Positions 20,591-31,796 are shown, counted from the stretch's first letter. The stretch is 64,000 nucleotides of DNA from Marinomonas spartinae (GCF_900089775.1 NZ_FLOB01000003.1:124001-188000), one strand, 5' to 3'. Translations and numbers: made by a program. The notes: generated from the letters alone by a model not told the origin.

Positions 20591-21834
20591 TAGTTTCTCC
20601 CCTGCCTAGTTGCCGATGCTCCCTGACGCTTACGGATCTCATTAATCACCTGATCTGTTAGCGAACTCACACCATCAGGATCAAGCTTATTCACATCAAG
20701 CTTTTTCGATGATGCTTGATTTTTCATCAGCTGATCAAGCGGCAAATACATCATGTTGTTACCACCTTCCGTATCAATAACCACTTTATTAGTGTTTTTA
20801 TACAGATTTTCCATTGTTTCAAGATAGAGACGGCGACGAGTCACTTCTGGCGCTTTCACGTATTCACGATACAGACGTTCGAAACGATCCGCTTGACCAC
20901 TGGCACGAGCAACAATTTCAGAGCGATACGCTTCTGCCTCTTCACGAATACGCTGAGCATTACCTCGAGCCTGAGGAATAATACCGTTAGCGTAAGACTC
21001 CGCCTCATTACGTACACGCAATTCATCTTCTTTCGCCTTGATAACATCATCAAAGGCAGCCTGCACTTGATTAGGTGCCTGAGTATTTTCAACGTTAACT
21101 TTAGAAATCAACAAACCCGTTCCGTAAGAATTCATATAATCTTGCAAACGCGCTTTCACCTCTGTCGCAAGTAACTCACGACCCTCCGTCAAAATCTGAT
21201 CCATTTCAGAACTACCAACAACATGGCGCAAAGCACTCTCGGTTGCCTGAGCAAGAGACTCTTCTGGATTTTTCACATTTAGTAGGAAATCTTTAGGGTT
21301 TTGTATCGAATATTGCACAGATACACTCACCTCAACAATGTTATCATCTACCGTAAGCATTAACGCTTTATGGTCAAGGGAACGTACTTTTGTCACGTTC
21401 ACCTTAGTAACATTGTCGATCAATGGTGGATTCCAATGCAAACCAGGCTTAACCGTCTCATAGTATTTACCCAAGCGAAGAACGACACCACGTTCTTGCT
21501 GGTCAATTTGATAAATACCTGTCGACGCCCAGAGCACAAACAAGCCAACCACCAAGATAGCAATCAGACTACGATTAAATTTGCCAGAAAATCCCGAACC
21601 ATTACCGCCACCGGATCCACCCTTACGCGATTTTTTCACGCCAAGCATATCCATAAGTTTGCGAAACGCTTCATCCAAATCTGGAGGCCCTTGCTCTTTC
21701 CCACCCGTTGGACGACCCCATGGGTCACTGTTTCCGGTCTCCTTATCTTTACCGTCAGGGCGATCACCACTGTTACGGCTCTTATCAGGATTCCACGGGT
21801 CCTTGTCGTTATTACCCGGTTCATTCCAGGCCAT
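20590..21834 (-). CDS. hflK: FtsH protease regulator HflK
   Basis: HflK is the partner of HflC. Residues 1-80 are Gly/Asp/Lys-rich and disordered in character (WGRPTGGKEQGPPDLDEAF). A membrane anchor follows at about 90-110, then the band-7 domain (GVVLRLGKYYETVKPGLHW, SVQYSIQNP) and a coiled-coil region. The C-terminus is polar. At 414 residues it is similar to E. coli (419). Confidence 0.95.
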   Translation of the reverse strand: MAWNEPGNNDKDPWNPDKSRNSGDRPDGKDKETGNSDPWGRPTGGKEQGPPDLDEAFRKLMDMLGVKKSRKGGSGGGNGSGFSGKFNRSLIAILVVGLFVLWASTGIYQIDQQERGVVLRLGKYYETVKPGLHWNPPLIDNVTKVNVTKVRSLDHKALMLTVDDNIVEVSVSVQYSIQNPKDFLLNVKNPEESLAQATESALRHVVGSSEMDQILTEGRELLATEVKARLQDYMNSYGTGLLISKVNVENTQAPNQVQAAFDDVIKAKEDELRVRNEAESYANGIIPQARGNAQRIREEAEAYRSEIVARASGQADRFERLYREYVKAPEVTRRRLYLETMENLYKNTNKVVIDTEGGNNMMYLPLDQLMKNQASSKKLDVNKLDPDGVSSLTDQVINEIRKRQGASATRQGRN

Positions 21835-21873
21835 ACTACATCTCCACTTTTCTAATGATAATTCTGTCGTGTC

Positions 21874-23169
21874 TTATGCCGCTTCGACTTCAATCTGATC
21901 TTCAGACATACCTGCGCGCGATAAAATCTGTAAGTAATCCTTTCTAGGCAACCGTACTTCCAACACCGATCGCCCAAAATCATCATAGCACTCAGAGCGA
22001 ACCGCCCCCTGCTCAAATAGCATAGCCCTTAATCGACCTAATTCACTTGGTAAAATAAGTGTCTCATCCAAGACATCTACCGCCAAGATTTCTGCAATCG
22101 CTTGTTGCAACAAATCAATACCAACACCATCACGCGCTGAAAGCCAGACTCTAACAGGCATTCCATTCTCATCGCGATCAATTCGTGGCTCGGCCGCCGG
22201 CAAAGCATCTATTTTATTAAACACTTTTAATGTAGGAACTTCATTAGCACCAATTTCTTCTAACACACTATCTACTTCTACCATATTCTCTTCTCGAGAA
22301 TGATCAGCAGCGTCCACCACATGTAAAAGCAAATCCGCTTCAGAAGACTCTTTAAGCGTCGCCTGAAAGGCTTTTACTAAGCGGTGAGGAAGCTGGCGAA
22401 TAAACCCTACTGTGTCAGCAAGAACAATCGTGCCGATTTGCTCCAAATCCAAACGCCTTAACGTTGGATCCAAAGTGGCAAATAACTGGTCAGCTGCATA
22501 TACCTCAGCCCCTGTCGCACGATTAAATAAAGTCGACTTACCCGCGTTCGTATACCCTACCAAAGAAACCGTCGGCACTGATGACCGAGCCCTTGAACGA
22601 CGACTTTGATCTCGCTGGGAATCCACTTTAGCCAATCGCTTCTGAATGGACTTAATACGTTCACGCAGCAAACGTCGGTCAGTCTCGAGCTGGGTTTCAC
22701 CTGGCCCACGCATACCGATTCCGCCCTTTTGGCGCTCTAAGTGAGTCCAGCCGCGAATCAACCGTGTTGACATATGTTGGAGCTGAGCTAATTCAACTTG
22801 CAACTTACCCTCATGGGTACGTGCACGCTGAGCAAAGATATCCAAAATAAGCCCCGTGCGATCAAGCACACGACACATTAGAACCGCTTCAAGGTTACGC
22901 TCTTGGGAAGGAGATAATGCATGATCAAAAAGAACGACTTGAGCGCCCTCTTGATCAACAATATTTTTTATTTCATCAAGTTTGCCGGAACCGACAAAAT
23001 ATTTGGAATCAGGTCGCTGACGTGACCCTGTTACCACAGCAACAGGATCCGCACCAGCGGAAATCGCCAGCTCAACAAACTCTTCAGGTCCATAAGATTC
23101 ACCTTGATCATGAAAATCAATATGAACCAATACCGCAATTTCACCACTATCGGGGCGTTCAAAAAACAA
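21874..23169 (-). CDS. hflX: Ribosome-associated GTPase HflX
   Basis: HflX is an OBG-type GTPase that splits or rescues stalled 70S ribosomes. The N-terminal HflX domain contains VLFDHALSPSQERNLE, and a GMRGPGETQLETDRR segment links to the G domain. The G motifs are GYTNAGKSTLFN (G1), DTVGFI (G3) and NKID (G4). Length 431. It follows hfq by 34 bp. Confidence 0.95.
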   Translation of the reverse strand: MFFERPDSGEIAVLVHIDFHDQGESYGPEEFVELAISAGADPVAVVTGSRQRPDSKYFVGSGKLDEIKNIVDQEGAQVVLFDHALSPSQERNLEAVLMCRVLDRTGLILDIFAQRARTHEGKLQVELAQLQHMSTRLIRGWTHLERQKGGIGMRGPGETQLETDRRLLRERIKSIQKRLAKVDSQRDQSRRSRARSSVPTVSLVGYTNAGKSTLFNRATGAEVYAADQLFATLDPTLRRLDLEQIGTIVLADTVGFIRQLPHRLVKAFQATLKESSEADLLLHVVDAADHSREENMVEVDSVLEEIGANEVPTLKVFNKIDALPAAEPRIDRDENGMPVRVWLSARDGVGIDLLQQAIAEILAVDVLDETLILPSELGRLRAMLFEQGAVRSECYDDFGRSVLEVRLPRKDYLQILSRAGMSEDQIEVEAA

Positions 23170-23203
23170 ATTAATATTCCTCAGTTTGCCCTATAACGGC
23201 AAA

Positions 23204-23449
23204 CTATTCAGCGACATCTTCCGACTGATCAGTCGTCGGGATGCGTATAGTTCGAGAAGGCACAACAGTTGAAATAGCGTGTTTGTACACCATTTGGCTG
23301 ACTGTATTTTTCAAAAGAATCACAAACTGATCAAATGACTCGATTTGGCCTTGTAGCTTGATGCCATTCACAAGAAAGATAGAAACAGGAATCCTTTCTT
23401 TGCGAAGGACGTTTAAGTAAGGGTCTTGTAATGATTGCCCTTTTGACAT
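23204..23449 (-). CDS. hfq: RNA chaperone Hfq
   Basis: Hfq is a hexameric Sm-like protein that pairs small RNAs with mRNAs. It has Sm1 ([20 protein letters not shown]) and Sm2 ([12 protein letters not shown]), with the family YKHA motif intact. The C-tail is short (81 residues in all, against 102 in E. coli) and ends in acidic residues. A strong AAGGAG lies before the ATG. Confidence 0.98.
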   Translation of the reverse strand: MSKGQSLQDPYLNVLRKERIPVSIFLVNGIKLQGQIESFDQFVILLKNTVSQMVYKHAISTVVPSRTIRIPTTDQSEDVAE

Positions 23450-23536
23450 TGGAATCTCCTTAATTAGGGTAAAAATAAAAATTAATCTTGTTAAAACAAT
23501 ACGCTAGATAATACACCAAATCTTTTTGTATTTCCC

Positions 23537-24469
23537 CTATATAATCCTGCTTTCTATGTATTTCAAGGCCTCTGGCACAAGTTCTTTTGACAAACTATCG
23601 AAAATCATCAGATCTTCCCAACCTCGCAGCCAAGTTAACTGCCGCTTCGCCAGCTGACGAGTGGCAACCACCCCTTTAAAGATAGCATCTTCGAGCAAAT
23701 CGTCACCATTTAAATAACTCCATAATTGACGATAGCCCACGCAACGGATAGATGGTAGCTCAATAGATAAGTCACCGCGCTGGTACAACCCCTCAACTTC
23801 GGCCAAAAAACCCTGATCCATCATTTCATAAAAGCGTTGCTCTATACGCTGATGCAAGACACTACGTTCTTTAGGCATTACAGCCAAATTCACCATCTCA
23901 AATGGCAAAGATACTGGTTCTTGTTCCGCCCACCACTGCGTCATGGAGACACCCGTCACTCGAAAAACCTCCAAGGCTCTCTGCAAACGCTGAGGGTCAT
24001 TTGGATGAATACGTTGAGCAGATTCAGGATCAACACGAGACAATTCTTCATGCAAGGCCGCCCAACCCTTAACACTTGCTTCATGCTCAATTTCTTTACG
24101 CACCGCCTCATCTGCTTGCGGCAAAGGCGCTAAACCTTTTTGCAATGCGTTAAAATACATCATCGTCCCTCCTACCATAAGAGGGATTTTACCTTTGGAA
24201 GAAATATCTTTTGCATGCTCAACGGCATCTTCAACAAAGTCTGCAGCAGAATAAGACTCCAAGGGATCAATAATATCTATCAAGCGGTGCGGCGCTTTTT
24301 TTAACATGGCTGCATCCGGTTTCGCTGTACCGATATCCATGCCTTTGTAGACAAGCGCAGAATCCACACTAATAATCTCGTAACCATGATTCTGAGCCAG
24401 TTCAACAGCTAGCCCCGTCTTACCAGAAGCGGTTGGCCCCATTAAACACACCACACTAGGTTTGAGCAT
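23537..24469 (-). CDS. miaA: tRNA dimethylallyltransferase MiaA
   Basis: MiaA adds a dimethylallyl group to A37 of tRNAs that read UNN codons. The P-loop [16 protein letters not shown], the [18 protein letters not shown] motif and [13 protein letters not shown] are present, and length is 310 (E. coli 316). mutL ends 1 bp before its ATG, the usual mutL-miaA-hfq order. Confidence 0.96.
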   Translation of the reverse strand: MLKPSVVCLMGPTASGKTGLAVELAQNHGYEIISVDSALVYKGMDIGTAKPDAAMLKKAPHRLIDIIDPLESYSAADFVEDAVEHAKDISSKGKIPLMVGGTMMYFNALQKGLAPLPQADEAVRKEIEHEASVKGWAALHEELSRVDPESAQRIHPNDPQRLQRALEVFRVTGVSMTQWWAEQEPVSLPFEMVNLAVMPKERSVLHQRIEQRFYEMMDQGFLAEVEGLYQRGDLSIELPSIRCVGYRQLWSYLNGDDLLEDAIFKGVVATRQLAKRQLTWLRGWEDLMIFDSLSKELVPEALKYIESRII

Positions 24470-24470
24470 C

Positions 24471-26423
24471 TTAACGTCCCCTCAAAAAGAGCTTATCCAA
24501 GTCCGACATTGTCATCTGCGTCCAAGTTGGTCGCCCATGATTACATTGTCCGCTTCTCTCAGTAATTTCCATGTCTCTCAAAAGACTATTCATTTCTGCA
24601 ATAGTCAGCTTTCGGTTTGCTCGAACAGCACCATGACACGACATAGTAGCCATTAACTCATTGGCGCGAGCCTCAATCAAATCCGATACACCGTTGGCTG
24701 CAAGGTCACTCACCACATCGCGCACAAGATTTTCCACATCGGCTTTAATCAAGATAATCGGCACTTCTCGCACCATCACACTTTCTAATCCAGTACGCTC
24801 AACCTTAAAACCAAATGCCAAAAACACATCGCCATTTTCTTCAACTAAATCGGCCTCACTTTGGGACACAGACACATTAATCGGCACCAATAAAGGTTGA
24901 GAGGCTATCGTCTTATCGTAGAAGGACTGCTTCATGCGCTCATAGACTATGCGCTCATGGGCTGCATGCATATCAACCAATATCATGCCACTTTCACTTT
25001 CCGACAAAATATAAACACCGTGTAACTGAGCGACAGCAAATCCCAACGGCGGAATAGCTTGATAACCCCCTTCTCTCACTTCAAACGATGTATCCGAACG
25101 AGTCTTCACACCAAAAGAGGCGTCATTCTCAAATGACACATCACCTTCTACAATACGTACTTCACCCGTTTCTGGATCGACTTCTTCATACTGATTCTCA
25201 GTATAATGTTGCGCATAATCCGATAACTGGCGCATACCATTGAGTTGACTGGTAATTTGTGCGGAATCAACCGCTCGCGAGGGTTTCATCCAATCAGAGC
25301 CTGCAGACGGCCGTTGACTCATCAAAGGCAACGCCTCTTGTTCAGCAATAACAGGCTCTTGAGACTCTGCATCAGAGGGAAGCCATGCACTTGCATTAGA
25401 ACGCTCGCCTTCTGCTTCAGGACGAACATCGGCAATAGCCTTATGAATACGACTAAATAGAAAGTCATGCACCAACCTCCCATCTCGGAAGCGTACTTCA
25501 TGCTTCGTAGGATGCACGTTCACATCCACTGTGGCTGGATCAAGCTCAAGATACAACACAAAAGTAGGATGACGCCCATTGTACAAAACATCTCGATAGG
25601 CTTGTCGTACAGCATGGCCGACCAACTTATCCTTTACCACTCTGCCATTAACAAAAAAGTACTGCAGATCCGCCTGAGAACGGGAAAACGTTGGTAAACC
25701 GATCCAGCCCCACAAACGAAGACCTGCAGCTTCAACATCAATCGTCAGGGAGTTTTCAATGAACTTTTTACCTAAGAGGCTTGCCAAACGATGCTCAGCA
25801 TGGAGCTGATCCGTCACAGGACGCAAGTCATATACCTGCTTACTATTATGACTTAAACGAAAACCCACATCATAACGGCTTAACGCCAAGCGCTTAACCA
25901 CCTCCTCAAGGTGACTAAACTCTGTTTTTTCTGTGCGCAAGAATTTACGGCGAGCAGGGGTATTAAAAAACAAATCTCGCACATCAATGGTAGTACCTTG
26001 CGGATGAGAAGCCGGCCGAATCGCCGTATTCATTTCTTTACCTTCTGCCTCGACTCGCCAAGCCTCCGCCTCATCTTGCGCCAACGATGTTAAATGCATC
26101 CGCGAGACAGAGCTAATACTGGCCAGAGCCTCACCACGAAAGCCTAAGGTTCGAACAGCTTCAAGGTCATCCAAGGTGACAATTTTACTGGTTGCATGAC
26201 GACTTAACGCTAATGATAAATCCTCTTTAACAATCCCAGTTCCATTGTCACGAATTTTAATACGACGAACCCCACCCTGCTCAACCTCTATATCCAGTTG
26301 TGTTGCCCCTGCATCCAAACTATTCTCAAGCAACTCTTTAACAACAGAAGCAGGACGCTCAACCACTTCACCCGCAGCGATCTGGTTTGCTAAGCGAGGG
26401 GATAAAAGATTAATTCTTTGCAT
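24471..26423 (-). CDS. mutL: DNA mismatch repair protein MutL
   Basis: MutL couples mismatch recognition by MutS to strand removal. The GHKL ATPase has [27 protein letters not shown] and [16 protein letters not shown] transducer region with [13 protein letters not shown] follows, then an acidic linker (about 340-450) and a C-terminal dimerisation domain. The C-terminus has QPLLVPI and [12 protein letters not shown], but I do not see the DQHAxxERxxYE metal-binding endonuclease motif; the matching segment reads [14 protein letters not shown]. By this residue it resembles the non-endonuclease E. coli type. Confidence 0.95.
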   Translation of the reverse strand: MQRINLLSPRLANQIAAGEVVERPASVVKELLENSLDAGATQLDIEVEQGGVRRIKIRDNGTGIVKEDLSLALSRHATSKIVTLDDLEAVRTLGFRGEALASISSVSRMHLTSLAQDEAEAWRVEAEGKEMNTAIRPASHPQGTTIDVRDLFFNTPARRKFLRTEKTEFSHLEEVVKRLALSRYDVGFRLSHNSKQVYDLRPVTDQLHAEHRLASLLGKKFIENSLTIDVEAAGLRLWGWIGLPTFSRSQADLQYFFVNGRVVKDKLVGHAVRQAYRDVLYNGRHPTFVLYLELDPATVDVNVHPTKHEVRFRDGRLVHDFLFSRIHKAIADVRPEAEGERSNASAWLPSDAESQEPVIAEQEALPLMSQRPSAGSDWMKPSRAVDSAQITSQLNGMRQLSDYAQHYTENQYEEVDPETGEVRIVEGDVSFENDASFGVKTRSDTSFEVREGGYQAIPPLGFAVAQLHGVYILSESESGMILVDMHAAHERIVYERMKQSFYDKTIASQPLLVPINVSVSQSEADLVEENGDVFLAFGFKVERTGLESVMVREVPIILIKADVENLVRDVVSDLAANGVSDLIEARANELMATMSCHGAVRANRKLTIAEMNSLLRDMEITERSGQCNHGRPTWTQMTMSDLDKLFLRGR

Positions 26424-26478
26424 GAATTGCCTTTAGTCAGAAAGAAGCACCCATAAAAAGATGCGCTTTTTTTAGAAA

Positions 26479-27807
26479 TCAACTTGCGGGAATAAGCAAC
26501 TTTTGCCCAACCCAAATCACATCATTTTTCAACGTATTCGCCTCTCTAAGAGACTTCACCGACACTCGATTACGGCGTGCAATATCCGATAAGGTATCGC
26601 CTTTAGTGACCGTATAGGTTTCACCATTACGATGGGTTTGCTGCCACGCGATCAACGTCCCCTTAGGCGCATTCTGTGTAAAATAAGAAATAACACCAGA
26701 AGCGATCGCTCTTGCCAATTGGTAGCGATAAGTCTTGCTAGCAAGATTTTTGGCTTCAGTACTGTTAGATACAAACCCTGTCTCCACCAAAATAGAGGGA
26801 ATATCTGGCGATTTTAACACAACAAAACCCGCTTGCTGAACCGAGCTTTTATGTAATTTAGCCACGTTATCTAAATCATCCAGCACGCTCTCCCCAACAT
26901 TCAGACTCATCTGAATCGTCGAGTTCATAGACATATCAAGCAATACTTCTGCCAAGACTTGATCTTTATCATCCAAAGAAATACCGCCAACCAAATCCGC
27001 TGCATTTTCCTGCTGAGCCAACCAACGCCCCATTTCAGAGCTTTTGCCACTTAGTGACAGCGCCCAAACCGATGCACCACGGGCGCTGGATTTAGTAAAC
27101 GAGTCTGCGTGAATGGAGATCAATAAATCGGCGTTGGCCTCACGCGCAATGCGTGAACGCTCCCGCAACTTAATAAACTTATCAGTAGAGCGGGTTAATA
27201 CCGCCTTATATCCCTCTACTCGATTAATTCGGCGTGCCAACTCCTTGCCGATCGATAGCACCACGTCTTTTTCCCTGACGCGGTACTTACCCAACGCCCC
27301 AGGATCTTTACCACCATGACCAGGATCGATAGCAATCACAATATCGCGCTTACCACCAGACAACTTGGCTAAATTTTTGACAGAGGAAATGGTTTTAGTA
27401 GAGCCAGACTCTAATTCCACTAAAATTCTTGGACCATACTTCCCAGAAGCAGGGAGCACGGTACTTTTTGCCCTCACTTTTTTAGAGAGGTCCAGCACAA
27501 AGCGCACACCATCCTGACGTCGAGCATAGCGAACACGCATCAGAACATCTGAAGACAACGCTGACAAGCTATTCACCACATCTTGGCTCAACGTTACGTT
27601 ACTCATATCGAGCACAACGCGATCTGGGTTAGAAAGAGGAAACAAACGATGCTCAGCGGGTTTGGACAACTCAAACACAATACGAGTGACGCCTTTTTGC
27701 TGAGCGACACGAATATCTCGTATTTCGCCAGCTGAAGCTCGCATTGAAACAAACAATAAAACAAAACAACTAACAACAAATAGAAGATTACGAAATTTAT
27801 TATGCAT
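26479..27807 (-). CDS. amiB: N-acetylmuramoyl-L-alanine amidase AmiB-like
   Basis: This periplasmic amidase cleaves septal peptidoglycan to separate daughter cells. A signal peptide (about 1-26, ending RASAG) precedes an AMIN domain (about 28-125). The zinc-dependent Amidase_3 domain follows, with IDPGHGGKDPGA, LTRST, SIHADSF and VETGFVSN, and a C-terminal LysM (YTVTKGDTLSDIARRNRVS) ends the protein. Signal-AMIN-Amidase_3-LysM and the tsaE-amiB-mutL order match AmiB. Confidence 0.93.
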   Translation of the reverse strand: MHNKFRNLLFVVSCFVLLFVSMRASAGEIRDIRVAQQKGVTRIVFELSKPAEHRLFPLSNPDRVVLDMSNVTLSQDVVNSLSALSSDVLMRVRYARRQDGVRFVLDLSKKVRAKSTVLPASGKYGPRILVELESGSTKTISSVKNLAKLSGGKRDIVIAIDPGHGGKDPGALGKYRVREKDVVLSIGKELARRINRVEGYKAVLTRSTDKFIKLRERSRIAREANADLLISIHADSFTKSSARGASVWALSLSGKSSEMGRWLAQQENAADLVGGISLDDKDQVLAEVLLDMSMNSTIQMSLNVGESVLDDLDNVAKLHKSSVQQAGFVVLKSPDIPSILVETGFVSNSTEAKNLASKTYRYQLARAIASGVISYFTQNAPKGTLIAWQQTHRNGETYTVTKGDTLSDIARRNRVSVKSLREANTLKNDVIWVGQKLLIPAS

Positions 27808-27978
27808 ATCAGACAGCTAGCCAGTATATTGTTACACTATAACTGGTGATAGGCGGGATCTCAATCTCAGCAAGAACAAAGACTTCGCCAGATAATGTAT
27901 AAATAACTTACTTCCCCCGCTATTTCCTAAAACAATTGATAGCAATAAGAAAATATTTTCTCATCCCCATCAAGCGAC

Positions 27979-28437
27979 TCACTCCTGCAAACCAACCAAC
28001 AAAGCTTCCCCATGAGCCGAATTGGCTTTAATTTCCACAGAGCGACCTTGCCTTATCAACCCCAAGCGAACAACTATGTCGGCCTTAGGCAACACACCAA
28101 CCCCTAATTCGGCCCACTCAATTAAGCTCAAGCTATCGGTAGCAAAATAGTCGCGAATCCCCATATATTCCAACTCTTCAGGATCACCCAATCGATATAA
28201 ATCAAAGTGAAAGACTTCTAATCCCGCTACTTCATAGGGCTCAACAAGGGTATAGGTGGGACTTTTCACAGGACCAACATACCCAAGACCTTGCAACAGC
28301 CCCCTCACCAAAGTGGTCTTACCCATCCCTAAATCCCCTTCCAAGTAAACAACAGCACCTTTTTTGAAGGACGCAGCCAAACTCTGACCAAGAGCCACCA
28401 TTGCCTCTTCACCAAATACCTCTCGCTCAACCTGCAT
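27979..28437 (-). CDS. tsaE: tRNA threonylcarbamoyladenosine biosynthesis ATPase TsaE
   Basis: TsaE works with TsaB and TsaD in making t6A37 in tRNA. The 152-residue protein has Walker A GDLGMGKTTLVRG, then SPTYTLVEPY, FHFDLYRLGDPEELEYMG and SLIEWAE, all family landmarks. About 170 bp separate it from amiB downstream and 73 bp from nnr upstream. That 170-bp gap (27808-27978) holds only an imperfect hairpin near 27832-27858. Confidence 0.95.
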   Translation of the reverse strand: MQVEREVFGEEAMVALGQSLAASFKKGAVVYLEGDLGMGKTTLVRGLLQGLGYVGPVKSPTYTLVEPYEVAGLEVFHFDLYRLGDPEELEYMGIRDYFATDSLSLIEWAELGVGVLPKADIVVRLGLIRQGRSVEIKANSAHGEALLVGLQE

Positions 28438-28510
28438 TATACAGCCACCTTCTCCAGTATTTTTTATTACATCATAAATCTAAAATTCACTAACCAAATA
28501 GACACAAATC

Positions 28511-30025
28511 TTATCTGTCAATATAATCCAACAAATCGCACGGCTGCGCTCTATGTTCACCTAGCGCCCTTGCCGATAATCCAGCTGCATGATTATGCCA
28601 AGCGACAGCTAAAACGGAAGCCGTTAGCGAGCTTGAATAATAGGCTAAACAAGCTCCCAACATACCACTCAACACATCTCCAGAGCCGCCTTTTGCTAAC
28701 ATAGGCTCAGGCCTACCCGCCACATATACAGAACCAAACTCATCTGACACAATGGTCGTCGTTCCTTTCAGCACGACGGTGCAGCTGTATCGTTTCGCCA
28801 GCGTCAAACTGGCAACAACGGGATCTTTTAGAATATCATCAACGGGGCACCCTAATAAGCGCCCAGCTTCACCAAGATGCGGTGTTAGGACAGAGCCACT
28901 CGGCAGCACAACCTCTTCCGTTTGAGCTAGCCAAAACAAACCATCGGCATCGAGAACAACCGGACACTCATTTGTCACAGCGAGAGCCAACCAATTCTCG
29001 AACAATGCCTTACCCCATGACGCTCGACCTAATCCAGGACCAATAACCAAAGTGGAGTGATTACGTAACAGGCGCTGCTCACAAGATTCCGTCCCTGAGG
29101 CCAGCGCCATCACATTCGGGTTTCTTGAAAGGGAAGCCGATAAATGCTCACCTCGCGTTAGCAGTCCAACCGTCCCAGCTCCCGCCTTAGCAGCCGCCTC
29201 ACTAGCCATAATAGCCGCACCACCAAAACCATAATCCCCGCCAATCACCGTCACATGACCAAACATCCCTTTGTGGCTGTCTTTTTGCCGAGGGCAAGGC
29301 GACCTATAATCTAAACGCTCAACCTCAAGCCAGTAAGCGGTTGGCTCAGGAAGCATAGACGATGAACCAAGGGATTCAAGCACTAATTCTCCAGAGGCAA
29401 TCCCTCCTTTACCCAGTACATTCCCCAACTTAAGTTGAAGCATAGAAACAGTAAGGTCCGCCATCACTACATTCTGTTCAGCATACCCCGTATCAGAATC
29501 AACACCTGTCGCTATATCAACCGCAACCAGATGAGCGCCGCACGCATGTGCATCGTTCATCCATTGAACCGATTTAACTACCTCTTCACTCAGCGGCAAC
29601 CTCGCCCCAATCCCTAATAACGCATCAACGACAACGATGTTATCAAACTCGTTATCAGCATACTGAACCACGCCATCGGCAAAGCGCTGACATACAACCC
29701 CTTTACTTAAAGCCAACTCATACGCTTTTTGGGCATCGCCTTGTCTAGCTTTTAAGGCACAATCCAATACACGAACGCTGTATCCAGCTTCTTGCAATAA
29801 GCCAGCAAACAACAGACCATCACCACCATTATTACCACCACCGACCACAACGATAAAACGCTGCACTTGCGGCCAACGCTGAAAAATCCGCTTATACAAA
29901 GCATTCGCGGCCTGTGCCATCACCTCAAAACTGTCAAATATCCCAAAAAGCTGCTGCTCAATCGTTCGTATGGTCTTCACATCGAATAAAGCACGAACAG
30001 GATAGCCTCCAACACTCTCACCCAT
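28511..30025 (-). CDS. nnr: Bifunctional NAD(P)HX epimerase/dehydratase Nnr
   Basis: Nnr repairs hydrated NADH and NADPH. The N-terminal YjeF domain (about 1-225) has VVVGGGNNGGDGLLFA and VDALLGIGARLPL. The C-terminal ADP-dependent dehydratase, of ribokinase fold (about 240-500), has VIGPGLGR and AKGGSGDVLSGMLGA. Length is 504 (E. coli 515). AGGAG lies 6 nt before the ATG. Confidence 0.94.
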   Translation of the reverse strand: MGESVGGYPVRALFDVKTIRTIEQQLFGIFDSFEVMAQAANALYKRIFQRWPQVQRFIVVVGGGNNGGDGLLFAGLLQEAGYSVRVLDCALKARQGDAQKAYELALSKGVVCQRFADGVVQYADNEFDNIVVVDALLGIGARLPLSEEVVKSVQWMNDAHACGAHLVAVDIATGVDSDTGYAEQNVVMADLTVSMLQLKLGNVLGKGGIASGELVLESLGSSSMLPEPTAYWLEVERLDYRSPCPRQKDSHKGMFGHVTVIGGDYGFGGAAIMASEAAAKAGAGTVGLLTRGEHLSASLSRNPNVMALASGTESCEQRLLRNHSTLVIGPGLGRASWGKALFENWLALAVTNECPVVLDADGLFWLAQTEEVVLPSGSVLTPHLGEAGRLLGCPVDDILKDPVVASLTLAKRYSCTVVLKGTTTIVSDEFGSVYVAGRPEPMLAKGGSGDVLSGMLGACLAYYSSSLTASVLAVAWHNHAAGLSARALGEHRAQPCDLLDYIDR

Positions 30026-30132
30026 ACCCTTCTCCTTTTAACATTCGACGGAAAATCATCACTCAAAAAGTAACTCTAAACAATCAACGAAGCAGACAAA
30101 CACATCGTTAAAGTATCAACGGGATATGCCCC

Positions 30133-30684
30133 CTATTCCCCCAAACCAAATACTGTTTTTCGGTAATGAGCCAACTCGCCAATCGACTCTAAAATATCAT
30201 CTAAGGCCAAATGAGCCCCCTGTTTGCTAAAGCCTTCTAATGCCTCGGGCTTCCAACGCTTCGCCAATTCTTTAATGGTACTCACATCAATATAACGATA
30301 ATGAAAAAAGGCTTCTAACTTAGGCATATAGCGATACAAAAAGCGACGATCCTGCCCTACACTATTACCACAAATGGGCGACGCGCCAGCTGGCAGATAT
30401 TGTTCTAAAAACGCAATTGTTTCCGCTTCGGCCTGTTGCATACTGATGTCGGATGACAGCACTCGCGCCGTCAATCCTGAGTCACCATGATGCTTGGTGC
30501 ACCACTCATCCATTGCATCCATCACTGCCCTTTCTTGATGAATGGCCAAGTTAGGCCCCTTCGCCAAGATATTTAAATGCTTATCGGTTACGACGGTAGC
30601 AATCTCAATAATTGTCTCTTTTTCAGGATCCAATCCAGTCATTTCCAGATCAATCCACACTAAATTTTCATTACTAAAGCTCAT
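30133..30684 (-). CDS. orn: Oligoribonuclease Orn
   Basis: Orn is a DEDDh 3'-5' exonuclease that degrades RNA dinucleotides, including pGpG from c-di-GMP breakdown. [10 protein letters not shown] carries the first Asp/Glu pair (D12, E14), and [16 protein letters not shown] and [11 protein letters not shown] hold further catalytic residues. Length 183. It is divergent from rsgA with a 74-bp gap; E. coli has the same orn/rsgA pairing. Confidence 0.96.
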   Translation of the reverse strand: MSFSNENLVWIDLEMTGLDPEKETIIEIATVVTDKHLNILAKGPNLAIHQERAVMDAMDEWCTKHHGDSGLTARVLSSDISMQQAEAETIAFLEQYLPAGASPICGNSVGQDRRFLYRYMPKLEAFFHYRYIDVSTIKELAKRWKPEALEGFSKQGAHLALDDILESIGELAHYRKTVFGLGE

Positions 30685-30717
30685 CTGCTGCCAAATCCTT
30701 TATTATCAATGCTAAGC

Positions 30718-30725
30718 ATTATACT
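30718..30725. promoter_or_regulatory. Overlapping divergent -10 elements of orn and rsgA
   Basis: On the minus strand 30723-30718 reads TATAAT (perfect -10) toward orn. On the plus strand 30720-30725 reads TATACT toward rsgA. Both would start transcripts about 27 nt before their ATG codons. Clear -35 hexamers at optimal spacing are lacking. Confidence 0.4.
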
Positions 30726-30758
30726 CTATGCGCCTTACTTTATGACCAGCTGAATAGA

Positions 30759-31796
30759 ATGTCGAAGAGAAAACTTACAAAACAGCAAACTTGGCGCATC
30801 GAACGCATCCAAAAAGAACGTGTTGAACGTACTAAAAAACGCGATGAGCGAGCCCAAGAAACACTACAATCCTCCGACCTTGGCCCCGAAACGGAGGGAG
30901 TAATCCTGTCCCACTTTGGCACTCAAGTCGAAGTTGAAGGCACTCAAGCGCCTTTTCTAGGCGTCGCAACACGTTGCAATATGCGCGCAAACTTAGGACA
31001 ACTCGTCACTGGTGATAGAGTCGTATGGCGACCAAAACAGAATGAAGGCGGTGTTGTGGTCGCCACTACCCCACGCACAACATCCCTATCGCGCCCCGAT
31101 ATGCACGGACGACTCAAACCCGTTGCCGCCAATATCGACCATATCGTTATCGTTATTGCCGTAGAACCCGTCGCACATGCCAACTTGATTGACCGCTACT
31201 TAGTGGCAGCAGAAACAGTCGGCATTCCTCCTGTCATTTTGCTCAATAAAAGCGATCTGATTAATGAGTCCAACAAAGCAGAACTAGATGCACTGATGAG
31301 CACCTATGAATCTCTCGGCTATCCCATCATTCGCACATCCATTGCCCATCAAGCTGGTATGGAATCTCTCTATGATTTTCTAAGTGATAAGACCAGCGTT
31401 TTTGTCGGACAGTCTGGCGTAGGCAAATCTTCACTCATTGGCACTTTATTGCCTGATATCGATATCAGCGTGGGCGAACTGTCTCAGAAACGCAAAAAAG
31501 GTACACATACCACCACAACCGCTCGCTTATTTCATATGCCTAAAGGCGGAGATTTGATCGACTCACCAGGTATTCGAGAGTTCGGACTGTGGCATATATC
31601 AGAAGAAGAGCTATTGAATGGCTTTATCGAGTTTCGACCGCACATTGGCTACTGCCGCTTTCGCGATTGCGCCCACGAAAAAGAGCCAGGCTGTGCAATT
31701 TTGGCAGCATTAGAAGCAGGCAAAATCTCCACGCAGCGCTTCGAAAGCTATATCCGCATCAAACAATCCATTCGAGATAACAACGCTACTTTTTAG
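30759..31796 (+). CDS. rsgA: Ribosome small-subunit maturation GTPase RsgA
   Basis: RsgA is a circularly permuted GTPase that acts late in 30S assembly. A basic N-terminal extension and an OB-fold precede the G domain, whose motifs appear in permuted order: NKSD (G4) before GQSGVGKSSLIG (G1), then DSPG (G3). The C-terminal zinc site is seen in FRPHIGYCRFRDCAHEKEPGC. Length 345 (E. coli 350). It is followed by a strong terminator. Confidence 0.96.
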   Translation: MSKRKLTKQQTWRIERIQKERVERTKKRDERAQETLQSSDLGPETEGVILSHFGTQVEVEGTQAPFLGVATRCNMRANLGQLVTGDRVVWRPKQNEGGVVVATTPRTTSLSRPDMHGRLKPVAANIDHIVIVIAVEPVAHANLIDRYLVAAETVGIPPVILLNKSDLINESNKAELDALMSTYESLGYPIIRTSIAHQAGMESLYDFLSDKTSVFVGQSGVGKSSLIGTLLPDIDISVGELSQKRKKGTHTTTTARLFHMPKGGDLIDSPGIREFGLWHISEEELLNGFIEFRPHIGYCRFRDCAHEKEPGCAILAALEAGKISTQRFESYIRIKQSIRDNNATF

